Positions 52,410 through 61,648 of a stretch of DNA of 64,000 nucleotides are shown in pieces; position 1 is the stretch's first letter, and each line of letters starts with the position of its first letter. The position numbers and the translations under genes are program-made. Below the pieces are notes generated by a model. It had not been told where the DNA came from, made no database searches, and worked only from the letters and a program-made list of their open reading frames with translations. This DNA comes from Deinococcus aetherius (GTDB lineage: Bacteria; Deinococcota; Deinococci; Deinococcales; Deinococcaceae): assembly GCF_025997855.1 (NCBI RefSeq), contig NZ_AP026560.1:2812501-2876500 (forward strand), read 5' to 3'.

Positions 52410-55271
52410 CTACCGTCTTACCCGCCGCACCGCCGCCCACAGCTCGCGCAGGGCGGCCGTCCCGGAGTCGGGGGCGTACCGGGCCGCGTGGTACGCATGA
52501 ACGGCGGCGCGGATCGCCTCGGCGTGGCGTGGACGTTCCAGGCAGGCGCGCCCGGCGTACGCGCTCGGCGTCTCCCCGGGAGCGCGGGGCAGCCGCAGGC
52601 GGCGGGTGAGGTCGTCGAGCAGGCGGGCGGCGGGGTCGGCGGGCCGGGGGCGCCGGGCGAACAGGACGGGCAGGAGGGCGAGCGCGAGCAGCCCCCCGGC
52701 GAGGGCGAGGTAGGGAACCCCGCCGACCCGCCCCACCCCCACCTGGGCCAGGAGGTCGCGCTGCTGGGTGCCGTCGTACCCGGCGACCCAGGCGTTCCAG
52801 CGGGTTTGCAGGGCGTCGAGGCGCAGGGCGGCCCGGCGCAACGGCGTGGGGACGGGGGCGGCGCGGGCGGTGGGCGAACTCAGGGCCGTGGCGAGCCCCG
52901 CGTTCACCCGGGCGGGGGCGACGGCGGCGGTGGGGTCCACCCGCACCCAGCCCCGGCCCGGCAGCCACACCTCGGTCCAGGCGTGGGCGTCCTGGGCGCG
53001 CACGATCAGGTAGCCGCCGTCGGGATTCACCTCGCCGCCCAGGTAGCCGCCGACGATTCGGGCGGGCAGCCCCGCCGCGCGCATCAGGAAGGCGAAGGCC
53101 GAGGCGTAGTGCTCGCAAAAGCCCCGCCGGGAGCCGAAGAGGAGGGCGTCCACCCGGTCCCGTTCCGGCAGGGTGGGGGGGTCGAGGGTGTAGGTGAAGC
53201 CGCCCGCGCGCAGGAGGGTCAGGGCGGCCTCCACCCTGGCCTCCGGCGTCAGGGACCGCCAGCGGGAGGCCAGGGCGAGGGCGCGCGGGCTCTCCCCGGG
53301 CGGCAGCCGCAGGTCGAACTCCAGCCGTTCCCGGCTCTCGGCCACCCCCAGGCGGGCCGCCCGGCTCTGGAGGGCGTAGCGGGTGCGGGCCGTGGGGGGG
53401 CGGGGCGTGACGGCCTGGAAGGCGTTCGTCAGGAACGTGCCCGGCGGCAGGGCGGTGGGCACGTCGAGCGCGGGAAGCCAGGGCCGCCCATTGGGCTCCA
53501 GCGTCAGGGTGTAGGCGAGGGGGGGCCCGCCGGGCTCCACGCTGGGCGAGGGGCCGCGCGAACGGACCTGGGTCCAGTTCACCCCGTCGTAGGCCTCGTA
53601 GACCGGGCCGCGCCAGTAGCGTTCGTCCGGCGCGGGCAGGGCGCCGCCGAAGTCGGCCCGGAAGGCGACGGCGCGGCTCCCGGCGAGGTGCCCGAACTCG
53701 CCCGCGCTGATCCGGTCGGCGAGGCCGGTCTGGGCGCCCGATTGCACGGGAAGCTGCCACAGGGGGCCGTCGGGGCGCGGAAAGAGCAGGAAGAGGGCGA
53801 GGGTGAGGGGGGTGGCCCGCAGGCCGAGGCGGGCCGCGACCCGCAGGGGGGACGCTCCCTGCCGCCCTGCGGGCAGTGTCCAGCCGCTCAGGGCCGCCAG
53901 GAGCAGCAGCACGCTCAGAACCGCGTGCGCCGCCGCGAGGGGCCCTTGCCCGAAGAAGAAGTGGGTCAGCGTGACGAACACCCCGAGCAGGGCCAGGAGC
54001 TTCGCGTCCCGCAGGGTGCGGGTCTCCGCCGCCTTGAGCGCGACGAGCAGGGCCAGGAACGCCGTGCCCGCGTCCCGCCCGAGCAGGGTGCCGTACCCCG
54101 TCTGGAGCAGGGCGCCCGACCCGACCGCCGCGAGGACGAGGAGCCCAGTGGGCGGCGGGGCTAGTCGGTCTCGCCAGCGGGGCAGGGTGCGCGCGGCGCT
54201 GTGGCCCAGCACCCCCACCAGCAGCAGGGTCGCCCACCCCGGCTGCCGCAGCACGGCGGGCGCCAGGGCCACCGCGAGGGCGAACAGGGTAAAGCGCAGC
54301 GGCCCACCCGGCAGGGGGGCGGGGGACTTCCGCGCAGAGCCCCTCGCCGGGCCCTGGGGAAGCGGCGGATGCCCGGCGAGGGCCGCCAGCGCTTCCCGCG
54401 CGTGCGCCTCCCCCCGCCCGACCGGAAGGGTCACGCCGGGCAGCACGAGCCCGAAGGGGATGTCCTCGTGCCTGGCCGCGCTCACCCACGCCGCCAGGCG
54501 CGACAGCCGGGCCTCCGTCTCCCCGAGCGCCGCCGTGTCGGCCCAGTCGAGGACCCTGGCCGTCGTGGCGGGTGCGTCCGTCTCCCGGGTGAGGAGGGCG
54601 CCCGTCCGGGCCGCGTGTCGCCACGACACCTGCCGGGGCGAGTCGCCGGGGACGTAGGCCCGCAGGCCGCTGAAGTCCTCGTGGCCGGGCACGCGGCGCC
54701 CGCCTTCCCCCTCCCCGGGAACCGGGCGCGGTGGGGGCGGTGGGGCGCCCACCTCCGGGGCGGGACTCACGGTCAGGGCCACGGGCACCGACAGGGGCCG
54801 GGTGACCTCCCACAGCCCGAGGGGGTCGAGGGCGACCACGCGGGGGCGCGGCAGGGTGAGCCGCCCGCGCACTGGGGCGGGCACGGGCAGGGCGAGGGTG
54901 ACCCGGCCCCCCGCCGGGACGTGAGCCCGGACCTCCGGGGTGCCGCGCCCACCGACCCGCACCGCCGCAGCGCAGGGGGGCCCCGCGCTCACGAGGGTGG
55001 CCGTGAAGAGCGCCTCCGTCCCGGCCACCGCCTCCGGGGGCGGCGTCAGGGTGCCGCCCAGGGCCCGCCCCGCGCGGCTCGCCTGCGTCGCGGTGACCAC
55101 CCACACGCCGCCCAGCAGGAACGTGACGGCGTAGCCCAGGCTCAGGGCGTAGTTGATGCACCCCACCAGGGTGAGCAGGATCAGCCCCAGGAAGGCGAGG
55201 CCCAGCCGGGTGGGGCGCAATCGGCCTGCGGGTCCCACCCCGCCTTCACCCGACGCCTGAGGTTTCCCCAC
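52410..55271 (-). CDS. Fused DUF58-transglutaminase membrane protein, 953 aa
   Basis: Residues 20-55 are two membrane segments, followed by a beta region and the DUF58 signature LRAYVPGDSPRQVSWRHAAR near 205-225. Residues 325-500 are a second membrane block (DUF3488-like). Residues about 640-760 form the transglutaminase core, with Cys in GSRRGFCEHYASAFAFLMRA, His in AQDAHAWTEVWLPG and Asp in WVRVDPTAA. One more membrane segment (about 845-865) and a DUF4129-like tail follow. In most bacteria DUF58 and TgpA are separate genes next to moxR. GTG start, 6 bases after moxR. Confidence 0.85.
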   Translation of the reverse strand: MGKPQASGEGGVGPAGRLRPTRLGLAFLGLILLTLVGCINYALSLGYAVTFLLGGVWVVTATQASRAGRALGGTLTPPPEAVAGTEALFTATLVSAGPPCAAAVRVGGRGTPEVRAHVPAGGRVTLALPVPAPVRGRLTLPRPRVVALDPLGLWEVTRPLSVPVALTVSPAPEVGAPPPPPRPVPGEGEGGRRVPGHEDFSGLRAYVPGDSPRQVSWRHAARTGALLTRETDAPATTARVLDWADTAALGETEARLSRLAAWVSAARHEDIPFGLVLPGVTLPVGRGEAHAREALAALAGHPPLPQGPARGSARKSPAPLPGGPLRFTLFALAVALAPAVLRQPGWATLLLVGVLGHSAARTLPRWRDRLAPPPTGLLVLAAVGSGALLQTGYGTLLGRDAGTAFLALLVALKAAETRTLRDAKLLALLGVFVTLTHFFFGQGPLAAAHAVLSVLLLLAALSGWTLPAGRQGASPLRVAARLGLRATPLTLALFLLFPRPDGPLWQLPVQSGAQTGLADRISAGEFGHLAGSRAVAFRADFGGALPAPDERYWRGPVYEAYDGVNWTQVRSRGPSPSVEPGGPPLAYTLTLEPNGRPWLPALDVPTALPPGTFLTNAFQAVTPRPPTARTRYALQSRAARLGVAESRERLEFDLRLPPGESPRALALASRWRSLTPEARVEAALTLLRAGGFTYTLDPPTLPERDRVDALLFGSRRGFCEHYASAFAFLMRAAGLPARIVGGYLGGEVNPDGGYLIVRAQDAHAWTEVWLPGRGWVRVDPTAAVAPARVNAGLATALSSPTARAAPVPTPLRRAALRLDALQTRWNAWVAGYDGTQQRDLLAQVGVGRVGGVPYLALAGGLLALALLPVLFARRPRPADPAARLLDDLTRRLRLPRAPGETPSAYAGRACLERPRHAEAIRAAVHAYHAARYAPDSGTAALRELWAAVRRVRR

Positions 55272-55277
55272 GGCGGC

Positions 55278-56246
55278 TCAGGGAATGGGCGTCTCGGCGA
55301 GGACGCGGGCCAGAATCTCCCCCACCCGGGCGCCCGGGTCGCGGGGGGGCAGGCGGTGGGCGCCCAGCGCCGGGAAGACGGCCTGCACGTCCTCGGGGAG
55401 GACCATGGGGCGCCCCGCCAGGAAGGCCCAGGCGCGGGCGGCCCCGAGCAGGCCCAGCAGGGCGCGGGGGCTGAGCCCGCCCACCAGCGCGGGGTGGCCC
55501 CGGGTCGCCCGGGCGAGCAGTTGCAGGTAGTCGAGCAGGGGCGGGGCGGCGTACACCTCGTCCACCTCGCGCTGGGCGGCGAGCAGGGCGGCGGGACCCA
55601 GCACGGCGGGGAGGTCGCGCACCGCCCCCGCCCGGCCCCCCGTCTCCAGCAGGGCGCGCTCGGCGCGGGGGTCGGGGTAGCCCAGCGTGACGGTCAGCAG
55701 AAAGCGGTCGAGCTGCGCCTCCGGCAGGGGCGAGGTCCCCACGTACGCGGCGGGGTTTTGCGTGGCGATCACGAAGAAGGGCTCGGGGAGGAGACGGGTC
55801 ACGCCGCCCTCGCTGACCTGACGCTCCTCCATCGCCTCCAGCAGGGCGCCCTGCGTCTTGGGGGTCGCGCGGTTGATCTCGTCGGCGAGCAGAACCTGCG
55901 AGAAGATCGGGCCGGGGTGGTAGCGGAAGGTCCCCTCCCGCGCGTCCCAGACGCTCACGCCCAGGAGGTCGGCGGGGAGGAGGTCGGCGGTGAACTGCAC
56001 CCGCCGGAACTCCAGCCCCAGCGTGCGGGCCAGCGCGTGCGCGAGGGTGGTCTTGCCCACCCCCGGCTGGTCCTCGATCAGGAGGTGACCGCGCGCGAGC
56101 AGGCACGCCAGGGCGAGCCGGACCTGCGCGGACTTGCCCAGGATCACCCGGTCGAGTGCGTTCAGAACGGCGAGCACGGCCCCCGCGCTCCCCGGGGGGG
56201 CACTCCCGGCACCCGGGACAGAGGCGGAGGTCACGGCGCGCGTCAT
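55278..56246 (-). CDS. MoxR-family AAA+ ATPase, 322 aa
   Basis: Start ATG 56246 (MTRAVTSASV) chosen by the TAGGTT -10 seven bases upstream. Walker A is QPGVGKTTLA, Walker B LLADEINRATPK, sensor 1 VIATQNPAAYVGTSPLPEAQ (motif ATQNP) and arginine region FLLTVTLGYPD; the C-terminal lid follows. MoxR proteins act as chaperones for partner proteins such as DUF58/VWA proteins, here the fused gene just downstream. Confidence 0.93.
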   Translation of the reverse strand: MTRAVTSASVPGAGSAPPGSAGAVLAVLNALDRVILGKSAQVRLALACLLARGHLLIEDQPGVGKTTLAHALARTLGLEFRRVQFTADLLPADLLGVSVWDAREGTFRYHPGPIFSQVLLADEINRATPKTQGALLEAMEERQVSEGGVTRLLPEPFFVIATQNPAAYVGTSPLPEAQLDRFLLTVTLGYPDPRAERALLETGGRAGAVRDLPAVLGPAALLAAQREVDEVYAAPPLLDYLQLLARATRGHPALVGGLSPRALLGLLGAARAWAFLAGRPMVLPEDVQAVFPALGAHRLPPRDPGARVGEILARVLAETPIP

Positions 56247-56253
56247 GCGCCCC

Positions 56254-56259
56254 AACCTA
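56254..56259 (-). promoter_or_regulatory. -10 element (TAGGTT) of moxR
   Basis: TAGGTT on the minus strand, 7 bases before ATG 56246, overlapping the end of the vanZ-like gene. Confidence 0.55.
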
Positions 56260-56637
56260 GCGGGGCGGGTCTGACAGAACTGGGACAGGGGCAGGGCGCG
56301 TCCCCGACCGCCCGCGCACCGCGAGCCACGCCCCCACCCATGCGCCCGCCACGTCGAACACCCAGTCGGCGGGCCCCGCCTCGCGCCCGGGCACGAAGGC
56401 CTGGTGGACCTCGTCGAGGGCCCCGAACCACGCGGCGATCACCAGGGCCAGCCCCCGCCGCCCCGTCGCCCGCCCCAGGCAAAAGCTCAGCGCCAGGTAC
56501 GCCGTGAAGTGCGCCGCCCAGTCGCGCGGGTGGGGCAGGGGCGGCCCCGGGGTATCCGACTGCGAACTCAGCCACCAGATCAAACCCATGACCACCAGGG
56601 CGGGCAGCCACCAGAGGGGACGCGCCCGGCCGGTCAA
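56257..56637 (-). CDS. VanZ-like membrane protein, 126 aa
   Basis: TTG start at 56637 overlaps the upstream stop (TTGA). Four hydrophobic segments. VanZ marks are LIWWLSSQSD near residue 20, DWAAHFTAYLALSFCLGR (the K/A-x-x-H-x-x-x-Y motif), and DEVHQAFVPGREAGPADWVFDVAGA. The family includes a teicoplanin resistance factor, but most members have no known role. Part of the mce-vanZ-moxR operon. Confidence 0.88.
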   Translation of the reverse strand: MTGRARPLWWLPALVVMGLIWWLSSQSDTPGPPLPHPRDWAAHFTAYLALSFCLGRATGRRGLALVIAAWFGALDEVHQAFVPGREAGPADWVFDVAGAWVGAWLAVRGRSGTRPAPVPVLSDPPR

Positions 56638-57065
56638 GCTCCCCTCCCGTGGGCGCCCCCGACCGGGTGCTCGACGAGTTCAATCAGGGTGCCCGCCCCC
56701 CACTTCGGGTGGAGGAAGGCCACCCGCGTCCCCGCCCGGCCCGGGGTCGGCCCCTCGGAGAGGAAGCGGGCCCCCTCCGCGCGCAACCGTTCCATCTCGG
56801 CCTCCAGGTCCGCGACCCGGTAGGCGGTGTGGTGGAGGCCCGGGCCGCGCCGCTCCAGGAAGGCGGCCAGCGGGCTGTCCGGGCGGGTGGGGGCCAGGAG
56901 TTCGATCAGGCTCTCCCCCACCACGAAGGCGCGCACCAAAACCCCCTGGGAGGTGACCTCCTCGTCGGGGCCCTCGGGGCTCAGGCCCAGGGCGAGGTAG
57001 GGGGCGCTGCCCGAGTCCAGGTCGGGCGTGGCGACGGCGACGTGATCGAGCAGCAGGGCAGTCAT
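56634..57065 (-). CDS. mce: Methylmalonyl-CoA epimerase-like VOC protein, 143 aa
   Basis: VOC fold of two beta-alpha-beta3 units. DHVAVATPDLDSG gives the first metal His, SLIELLAPT a Glu, LHHTAYRVADLEAEM the second His, and GTLIELVEHP the final Glu. The GPGLHHTAY and HPKWGAGTLIELVE motifs are those of methylmalonyl-CoA epimerase. Links propionyl-CoA breakdown to succinyl-CoA. Leaderless-type start. Confidence 0.85.
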   Translation of the reverse strand: MTALLLDHVAVATPDLDSGSAPYLALGLSPEGPDEEVTSQGVLVRAFVVGESLIELLAPTRPDSPLAAFLERRGPGLHHTAYRVADLEAEMERLRAEGARFLSEGPTPGRAGTRVAFLHPKWGAGTLIELVEHPVGGAHGRGA

Positions 57066-57072
57066 GCCCGGT

Positions 57073-57078
57073 AGGGTA
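57073..57078 (-). promoter_or_regulatory. -10 element (TACCCT) of mce operon
   Basis: TACCCT on the minus strand, exactly 7 bases before ATG 57065. Confidence 0.65.
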
Positions 57079-57145
57079 GCGGGCCGGGAGGAGGGCGCAC
57101 GAGGGCCGGACCTCCCCCCCGGCGGGGGCGGGAGGGGAAGGCGGC

Positions 57146-58663
57146 TCAGCCCTCCTTCCCCTCCCGCCCCTCGCGGTCGCGCACCCGCTCGCGCTTCTGG
57201 GCGTACATCCGGGTGTCGGCGGTACGCAGGGCGGCCGTGGCGTCACGGGCGTCGCCGGGCACCGCCGCCACCCCCACCGAGGCGTCGGCGGGGTAGCCCT
57301 GGGAGCGGACCTGCCGGGCGGCCTCCTCCACGAGCGCGGCAAGCTGCTGGCGGGCCGCCGCGCCGCCCCCGGACGCCATCTGGAGCAGGGCGTACTCGTC
57401 GCCCCCCAGGCGGTAGGCGGTGACGTCGGGGGCCCGCAGGGCGAGGGCGAAGGAGCGCAGCAGGTCGTCGCCGCTCGCGTGGCCTTGAGTGTCGTTCACG
57501 CGCTTCATGCCGTCGAGGTCCACCACCGCGAGGACGTACCCCGCCCCCGCCTCCGCGTGGAGCCGGGTGGCCTCGTCGAGCGCCTCGTCGAGCGCGCGGC
57601 GGTTCCCCAGCCCGGTCAGGGCGTCGGTGAGGGCCGCGCGTTCGAGTTCGCGGACGTGTTCGGCGCGCTCCAGGGCCACGCCCACGCTGCGCGCCGCCGC
57701 CTCCAGCAACCCGCGCTCGCCTGGGCTCCACCCCGCCGGTTCACCCAGGCGGGCGAGCGCGAGCACGTAGGGGTTCCCGTCCGGGCCGTCACGCAGATGC
57801 AGCCACGCCGCGCTGCGCAGGCCCGCCGCGAACAGGTGCGGAAGGGTGGTCGGTGGCGCGGTGCAGTCGTCCACGAAGACGTGTTCGTGGCGCAGGGTCG
57901 CCGCCCACAGGGCCGTGCCCTCCAGCGGCACGGCCCCGCGCATCACCGCCCGGTAGGCCGCGCCGCGCCCCTCCGCGTGGTCGCGCAGCACCTCGGGGCC
58001 CCCCGGCGTGAGGCGCAGCAGGCCCGACCAGTCGAGCCGCATCCGCGCGTGCAGGAGAGCCAGGGCGCGCCCCGCCGTCTCCTCGGGGCCCTGGGGCTCG
58101 TGCATGAGTTCGGCGAGGTCGCGCAGGGTGCGGGCATGGTCTCGGGCGCGGGTCAGTTCCCGGGCCGTGAGCCGCAGGTCGAGTTCGTCCATCACTAGCC
58201 CGGCGAGCGTGACCAGAACGCCCCGCTCGCGCTCCCCCAGCGCACGCACCCGGGTGTCGAACACGCACAGGGTCCCGATGGGCTGCCCCCCGGCGGTGAC
58301 GAGCGGGGCGCCCGCGTACATCCGCACCCCGACCGCCGACCCCGGCCCGACCTCCGGGTGGTGCGAAAAGCGCGGGTCGGCCCCCAGGTCCTCGATGACG
58401 ACCGGCCCCTGCCGGAGGACCGTCAGGGAGCAGGGCACCTCGTCCCGGGGGGAAACCAGCCCGGCGAGGTCGGCCCCGTGGCTCGCCACCGTGAACTGCC
58501 AGTCCTCGCCCAGGAAATTCAGGGCGGCATAGGGCACGTCGAGCACCTGCGCGGCCAGTGCCGTGATCCGGTCGAAGGCCTCCCCGGGCAGCCGGTCGAG
58601 GCCGAGGTACTCGTGCAGGGCGGCGAGTCGCTCGGATTCGGAGGGCGGGGAGGACGTGGACAC
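57146..58663 (-). CDS. GAF-GGDEF diguanylate cyclase, 505 aa
   Basis: GTG start 58663, 6 bases after a TAGGGT -10. Residues 15-160 are a GAF domain (VPYAALNFLGEDWQFTVASH; GTLCVFDTR). Residues 185-325 are a second GAF-like region, and residues 335-500 are the cyclase. ALTDALTGLGNRRALDEAL starts it, AVVDLDGMKRVNDTQGH carries metal Asp residues, and YRLGGDEYALL is an active-type GGDEY loop. No RxxD inhibitory site precedes it. Cytosolic, no membrane segment. Makes cyclic di-GMP in response to a small ligand or redox cue. Confidence 0.9.
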   Translation of the reverse strand: MSTSSPPSESERLAALHEYLGLDRLPGEAFDRITALAAQVLDVPYAALNFLGEDWQFTVASHGADLAGLVSPRDEVPCSLTVLRQGPVVIEDLGADPRFSHHPEVGPGSAVGVRMYAGAPLVTAGGQPIGTLCVFDTRVRALGERERGVLVTLAGLVMDELDLRLTARELTRARDHARTLRDLAELMHEPQGPEETAGRALALLHARMRLDWSGLLRLTPGGPEVLRDHAEGRGAAYRAVMRGAVPLEGTALWAATLRHEHVFVDDCTAPPTTLPHLFAAGLRSAAWLHLRDGPDGNPYVLALARLGEPAGWSPGERGLLEAAARSVGVALERAEHVRELERAALTDALTGLGNRRALDEALDEATRLHAEAGAGYVLAVVDLDGMKRVNDTQGHASGDDLLRSFALALRAPDVTAYRLGGDEYALLQMASGGGAAARQQLAALVEEAARQVRSQGYPADASVGVAAVPGDARDATAALRTADTRMYAQKRERVRDREGREGKEG

Positions 58664-58669
58664 GGGGCC

Positions 58670-58675
58670 ACCCTA
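58670..58675 (-). promoter_or_regulatory. -10 element (TAGGGT) of GGDEF gene
   Basis: TAGGGT on the minus strand, 6 bases before GTG 58663. Confidence 0.55.
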
Positions 58676-58741
58676 GCGGCCCGGCCCTGACGGGCACGTG
58701 ACAGAACCCCGGCTCTCCCTTCAGACTCCGGCGGGGCCGCG

Positions 58742-58747
58742 TACAAT
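58742..58747 (+). promoter_or_regulatory. -10 element (TACAAT) of plsY
   Basis: TACAAT, 7 bases, GTG 58755; no ribosome site. It fixes the start, since the ORF extends further upstream. Confidence 0.65.
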
Positions 58748-58754
58748 CGGGGCC

Positions 58755-59348
58755 GTGACCTTGCTCGCCGTCCTCGCCCTGGCCCTCTCGTACCTGCTCG
58801 GCTCGGTTCCCGCCGCCGCGTGGGTCGCCCGGGCGCGCGGGGTGGACATCCGCCGGGTCGGCAGCGGCAACAGCGGTGCGACCAACGTGCTGCGCGCCCT
58901 GGGCCCCGGCCCGGCGCTGCTCGTCGCCGTCTTCGACATCCTCAAGGGTGCCCTCGCCGTGGGGCTGGGGGGCGCACTCGGCCTGGGGCCCTTCCCGGCC
59001 ACCCTCTGTGGGGTCGCCGCCGTCCTCGGGCACAACTTCAGCCCCTTCCTGGGCTGGCGGGGCGGCAAGGGAGTCGCCACCAGCTTTGGCGTGATCGCCG
59101 CCGCCGCCCCGGTGGTAGGGCTCGTCGTCCTCGTCATCAGCCTCGCCACCGTATTCCTGACCCGCTTCGTCTCCGCCGGAAGCATCCTCGGGGCCGTCAC
59201 CGCCGTCCTGCTCGCCCTGGTCACCGCCCAGCCCGCGTGGCTCAGCGGGGTTGTCGCCGCGCTCGCCGCCCTGATCATCTGGCAGCACCGCGACAACATC
59301 CGCCGCCTCCAGGCAGGCAACGAGCGCCGCCTGGGCGAGCCGAAGTAG
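58755..59348 (+). CDS. plsY: Glycerol-3-phosphate acyltransferase PlsY, 197 aa
   Basis: Membrane enzyme that transfers the acyl group from acyl-phosphate to glycerol-3-phosphate, the first step of phospholipid synthesis. Seven membrane segments. The three conserved motifs are present: [16 protein letters not shown] (motif 1), [21 protein letters not shown] (motif 2, as GHNFSPFL and GGKGVAT) and [20 protein letters not shown] (motif 3). Confidence 0.95.
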   Translation: MTLLAVLALALSYLLGSVPAAAWVARARGVDIRRVGSGNSGATNVLRALGPGPALLVAVFDILKGALAVGLGGALGLGPFPATLCGVAAVLGHNFSPFLGWRGGKGVATSFGVIAAAAPVVGLVVLVISLATVFLTRFVSAGSILGAVTAVLLALVTAQPAWLSGVVAALAALIIWQHRDNIRRLQAGNERRLGEPK

Positions 59349-59472
59349 CCGTGTCGGGACAAAAGTGTCCTTTCGGGAAGGTTCCCCGGGAGCCCACGCG
59401 CTATCCTGGGAGGGTCAACCCAACCCACAAGCCCGGACGGAGAGTCAGCCCGTTCGGCCCGGAGAGCCAGTC

Positions 59473-59775
59473 ATGCCCGTCAGGATTCGGATTTACGGCA
59501 AGGAGGCCACCTTCTCCAGGGGCTGCTGGACCTGCGAGGATGACAGCCTCCAGGCCATGCTCGAAGCCCTCGCCGACCCCCGCGCGCTCACCCAGGAGCA
59601 GGAGCACGCCCACGCCCTCTACGCCGCCGGGAGGTTCGGCGGCCTGATCGCCAGCGAGGGCGGAGAGTGGAGCCCCGCCCCCCACCCCGAGGCCGAGATC
59701 AAGATCACCGACTTCGCCCCCGCGCAGAGGCCCGAGCGGGCCGGGTGGTTGTCGTTCCTGAGGAAGAAGAGGTAA
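59473..59775 (+). CDS. Hypothetical protein, 100 aa
   Basis: ATG 59473 with ggagagcc upstream. TATCCT at 59402-59407 is a candidate -10, leaving a leader of about 60 bases. N-terminal strand (VRIRIYGKEATFSRGCWTCE) with a CWTC pair, a helix (LQAMLEALADPRALTQEQEH), and a final strand (AEIKITDF). No recognised family. Confidence 0.7.
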   Translation: MPVRIRIYGKEATFSRGCWTCEDDSLQAMLEALADPRALTQEQEHAHALYAAGRFGGLIASEGGEWSPAPHPEAEIKITDFAPAQRPERAGWLSFLRKKR

Positions 59776-59799
59776 GGGCAACCCCCGTCAGAGCGCCTC

Positions 59800-60420
59800 G
59801 TGTCCCTAAATCTATTCGCCCATCATCATTTTATGCTTGACGAGAAGACCAAGGCTAGAATTGTCCATTACCTGAGCTTCGAGCCCCAGATAGGGCCAGA
59901 CTTGGAGCCGTGGCAGAATGAAATAGACGAAGACATCGAGCAAGCAGCTTTCGATTTCGTCAATACGTTTGATGACATTGACGTTTATCTGTTTCTTTGG
60001 GACATCACCTTTAATGATACAAAAGACGAGAGCACTTACCAACACTCACCCAACAATGGGCGAGCTTTCCGTGCTATCTTAAATCTCAAGAGCCGTGACC
60101 CAATTGCTTTTCTGGAAGAGGTGCTTTCGCTCGACGATAGCGGCTGGCGGTGGGTGGCGGTGAAGGAGTTGTCAGAACGTCCAGGCGTCCGCGCCACCCA
60201 GCTTCTCATCCGTGTTCTCATTCATGACCAGGACTCCGACGTGCGGTTCACCGCTGCCGAGTCCCTGAAGCTCATTGGAGATGAAAGCGCGCTCCCTGCT
60301 CTGCGACACGCGGAGCAACATGACTCCGGCTGTGACTACGAGGGGTTCTCTGTCGCTTGGGCGGCACAAGAGGCGATTCAGGCCATTGAGGCGCGGTCAG
60401 CGGTGCCCGACCCTGAATAG
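59800..60420 (+). CDS. HEAT-repeat-like protein, low GC, 206 aa
   Basis: GTG start at 59800. Residues 85-200 hold HEAT-type helical pairs: [20 protein letters not shown], then [20 protein letters not shown], then [11 protein letters not shown]. The N-terminal 80 residues are acidic and aromatic. The gene is clearly richer in A and T than its neighbours (first half especially), so it is probably acquired. Similar proteins accompany polymorphic toxins as immunity partners, but no toxin gene is adjacent. Confidence 0.75.
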   Translation: MSLNLFAHHHFMLDEKTKARIVHYLSFEPQIGPDLEPWQNEIDEDIEQAAFDFVNTFDDIDVYLFLWDITFNDTKDESTYQHSPNNGRAFRAILNLKSRDPIAFLEEVLSLDDSGWRWVAVKELSERPGVRATQLLIRVLIHDQDSDVRFTAAESLKLIGDESALPALRHAEQHDSGCDYEGFSVAWAAQEAIQAIEARSAVPDPE

Positions 60421-60428
60421 TTCACCTC

Positions 60429-60457
60429 TTGACCCCCCGCCCCGCGCCCGTTACCTT
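60429..60457 (+). promoter_or_regulatory. asd promoter
   Basis: TTGACC (60429-60434), 17-base spacer, TACCTT (60452-60457). The leader-peptide ATG follows 6 bases later, so the leader mRNA is itself of the leaderless type. Confidence 0.75.
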
Positions 60458-60463
60458 GCCCCC

Positions 60464-60493
60464 ATGCGCCGCCACACGACCACCATTCCGTGA
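60464..60493 (+). CDS. asd leader peptide MRRHTTTIP
   Basis: Nine codons: ATG CGC CGC CAC ACG ACC ACC ATT CCG, then TGA. Three successive Thr codons and an Ile codon precede the stop. Aspartate-semialdehyde is the precursor of Thr and, through it, Ile, so the peptide has the right control codons for attenuation. It parallels the Thr/Ile-rich ThrL of E. coli. Too short for coding statistics; the case rests on its place between promoter and attenuator. Confidence 0.75.
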   Translation: MRRHTTTIP

Positions 60494-60540
60494 GGGCGGA
60501 CTGCTTGAACAGCCGCCCGCGAACTGCGTGGCGGTTTTTT
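60469..60540 (+). promoter_or_regulatory. Transcription attenuator of asd
   Basis: Four segments can pair in alternative ways. Segment 1 CCGCC (60469-60473, within the leader codons) pairs with segment 2 GGCGG (60495-60499). Segment 2 GGGCGG (60494-60499) pairs with segment 3 CCGCCC (60513-60518). Segment 3 CCGCCCGC (60513-60520) pairs with segment 4 GCGTGGCGG (60526-60534), followed by TTTTTT (60535-60540). The 3:4 hairpin is a terminator and 2:3 an antiterminator. Confidence 0.78.
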
Positions 60541-60557
60541 CTTACAGGAGGCGTGAG

Positions 60558-61577
<1,020 letters not shown>

Positions 61578-61585
61578 GGGAGTGA

Positions 61586-61631
61586 GGACCGGGGGCCACT
61601 GGGGGAACGCTCCCGGTGGTCCTTCTCTTTT
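61586..61631 (+). terminator. Terminator after asd
   Basis: GGACC (61586-61590) pairs with GGTCC (61618-61622), with further pairing inside around an ACGC loop. A pyrimidine tract ttctctttt follows. Confidence 0.65.
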
Positions 61632-61648
61632 GGGGGCAGACTGGAGGG

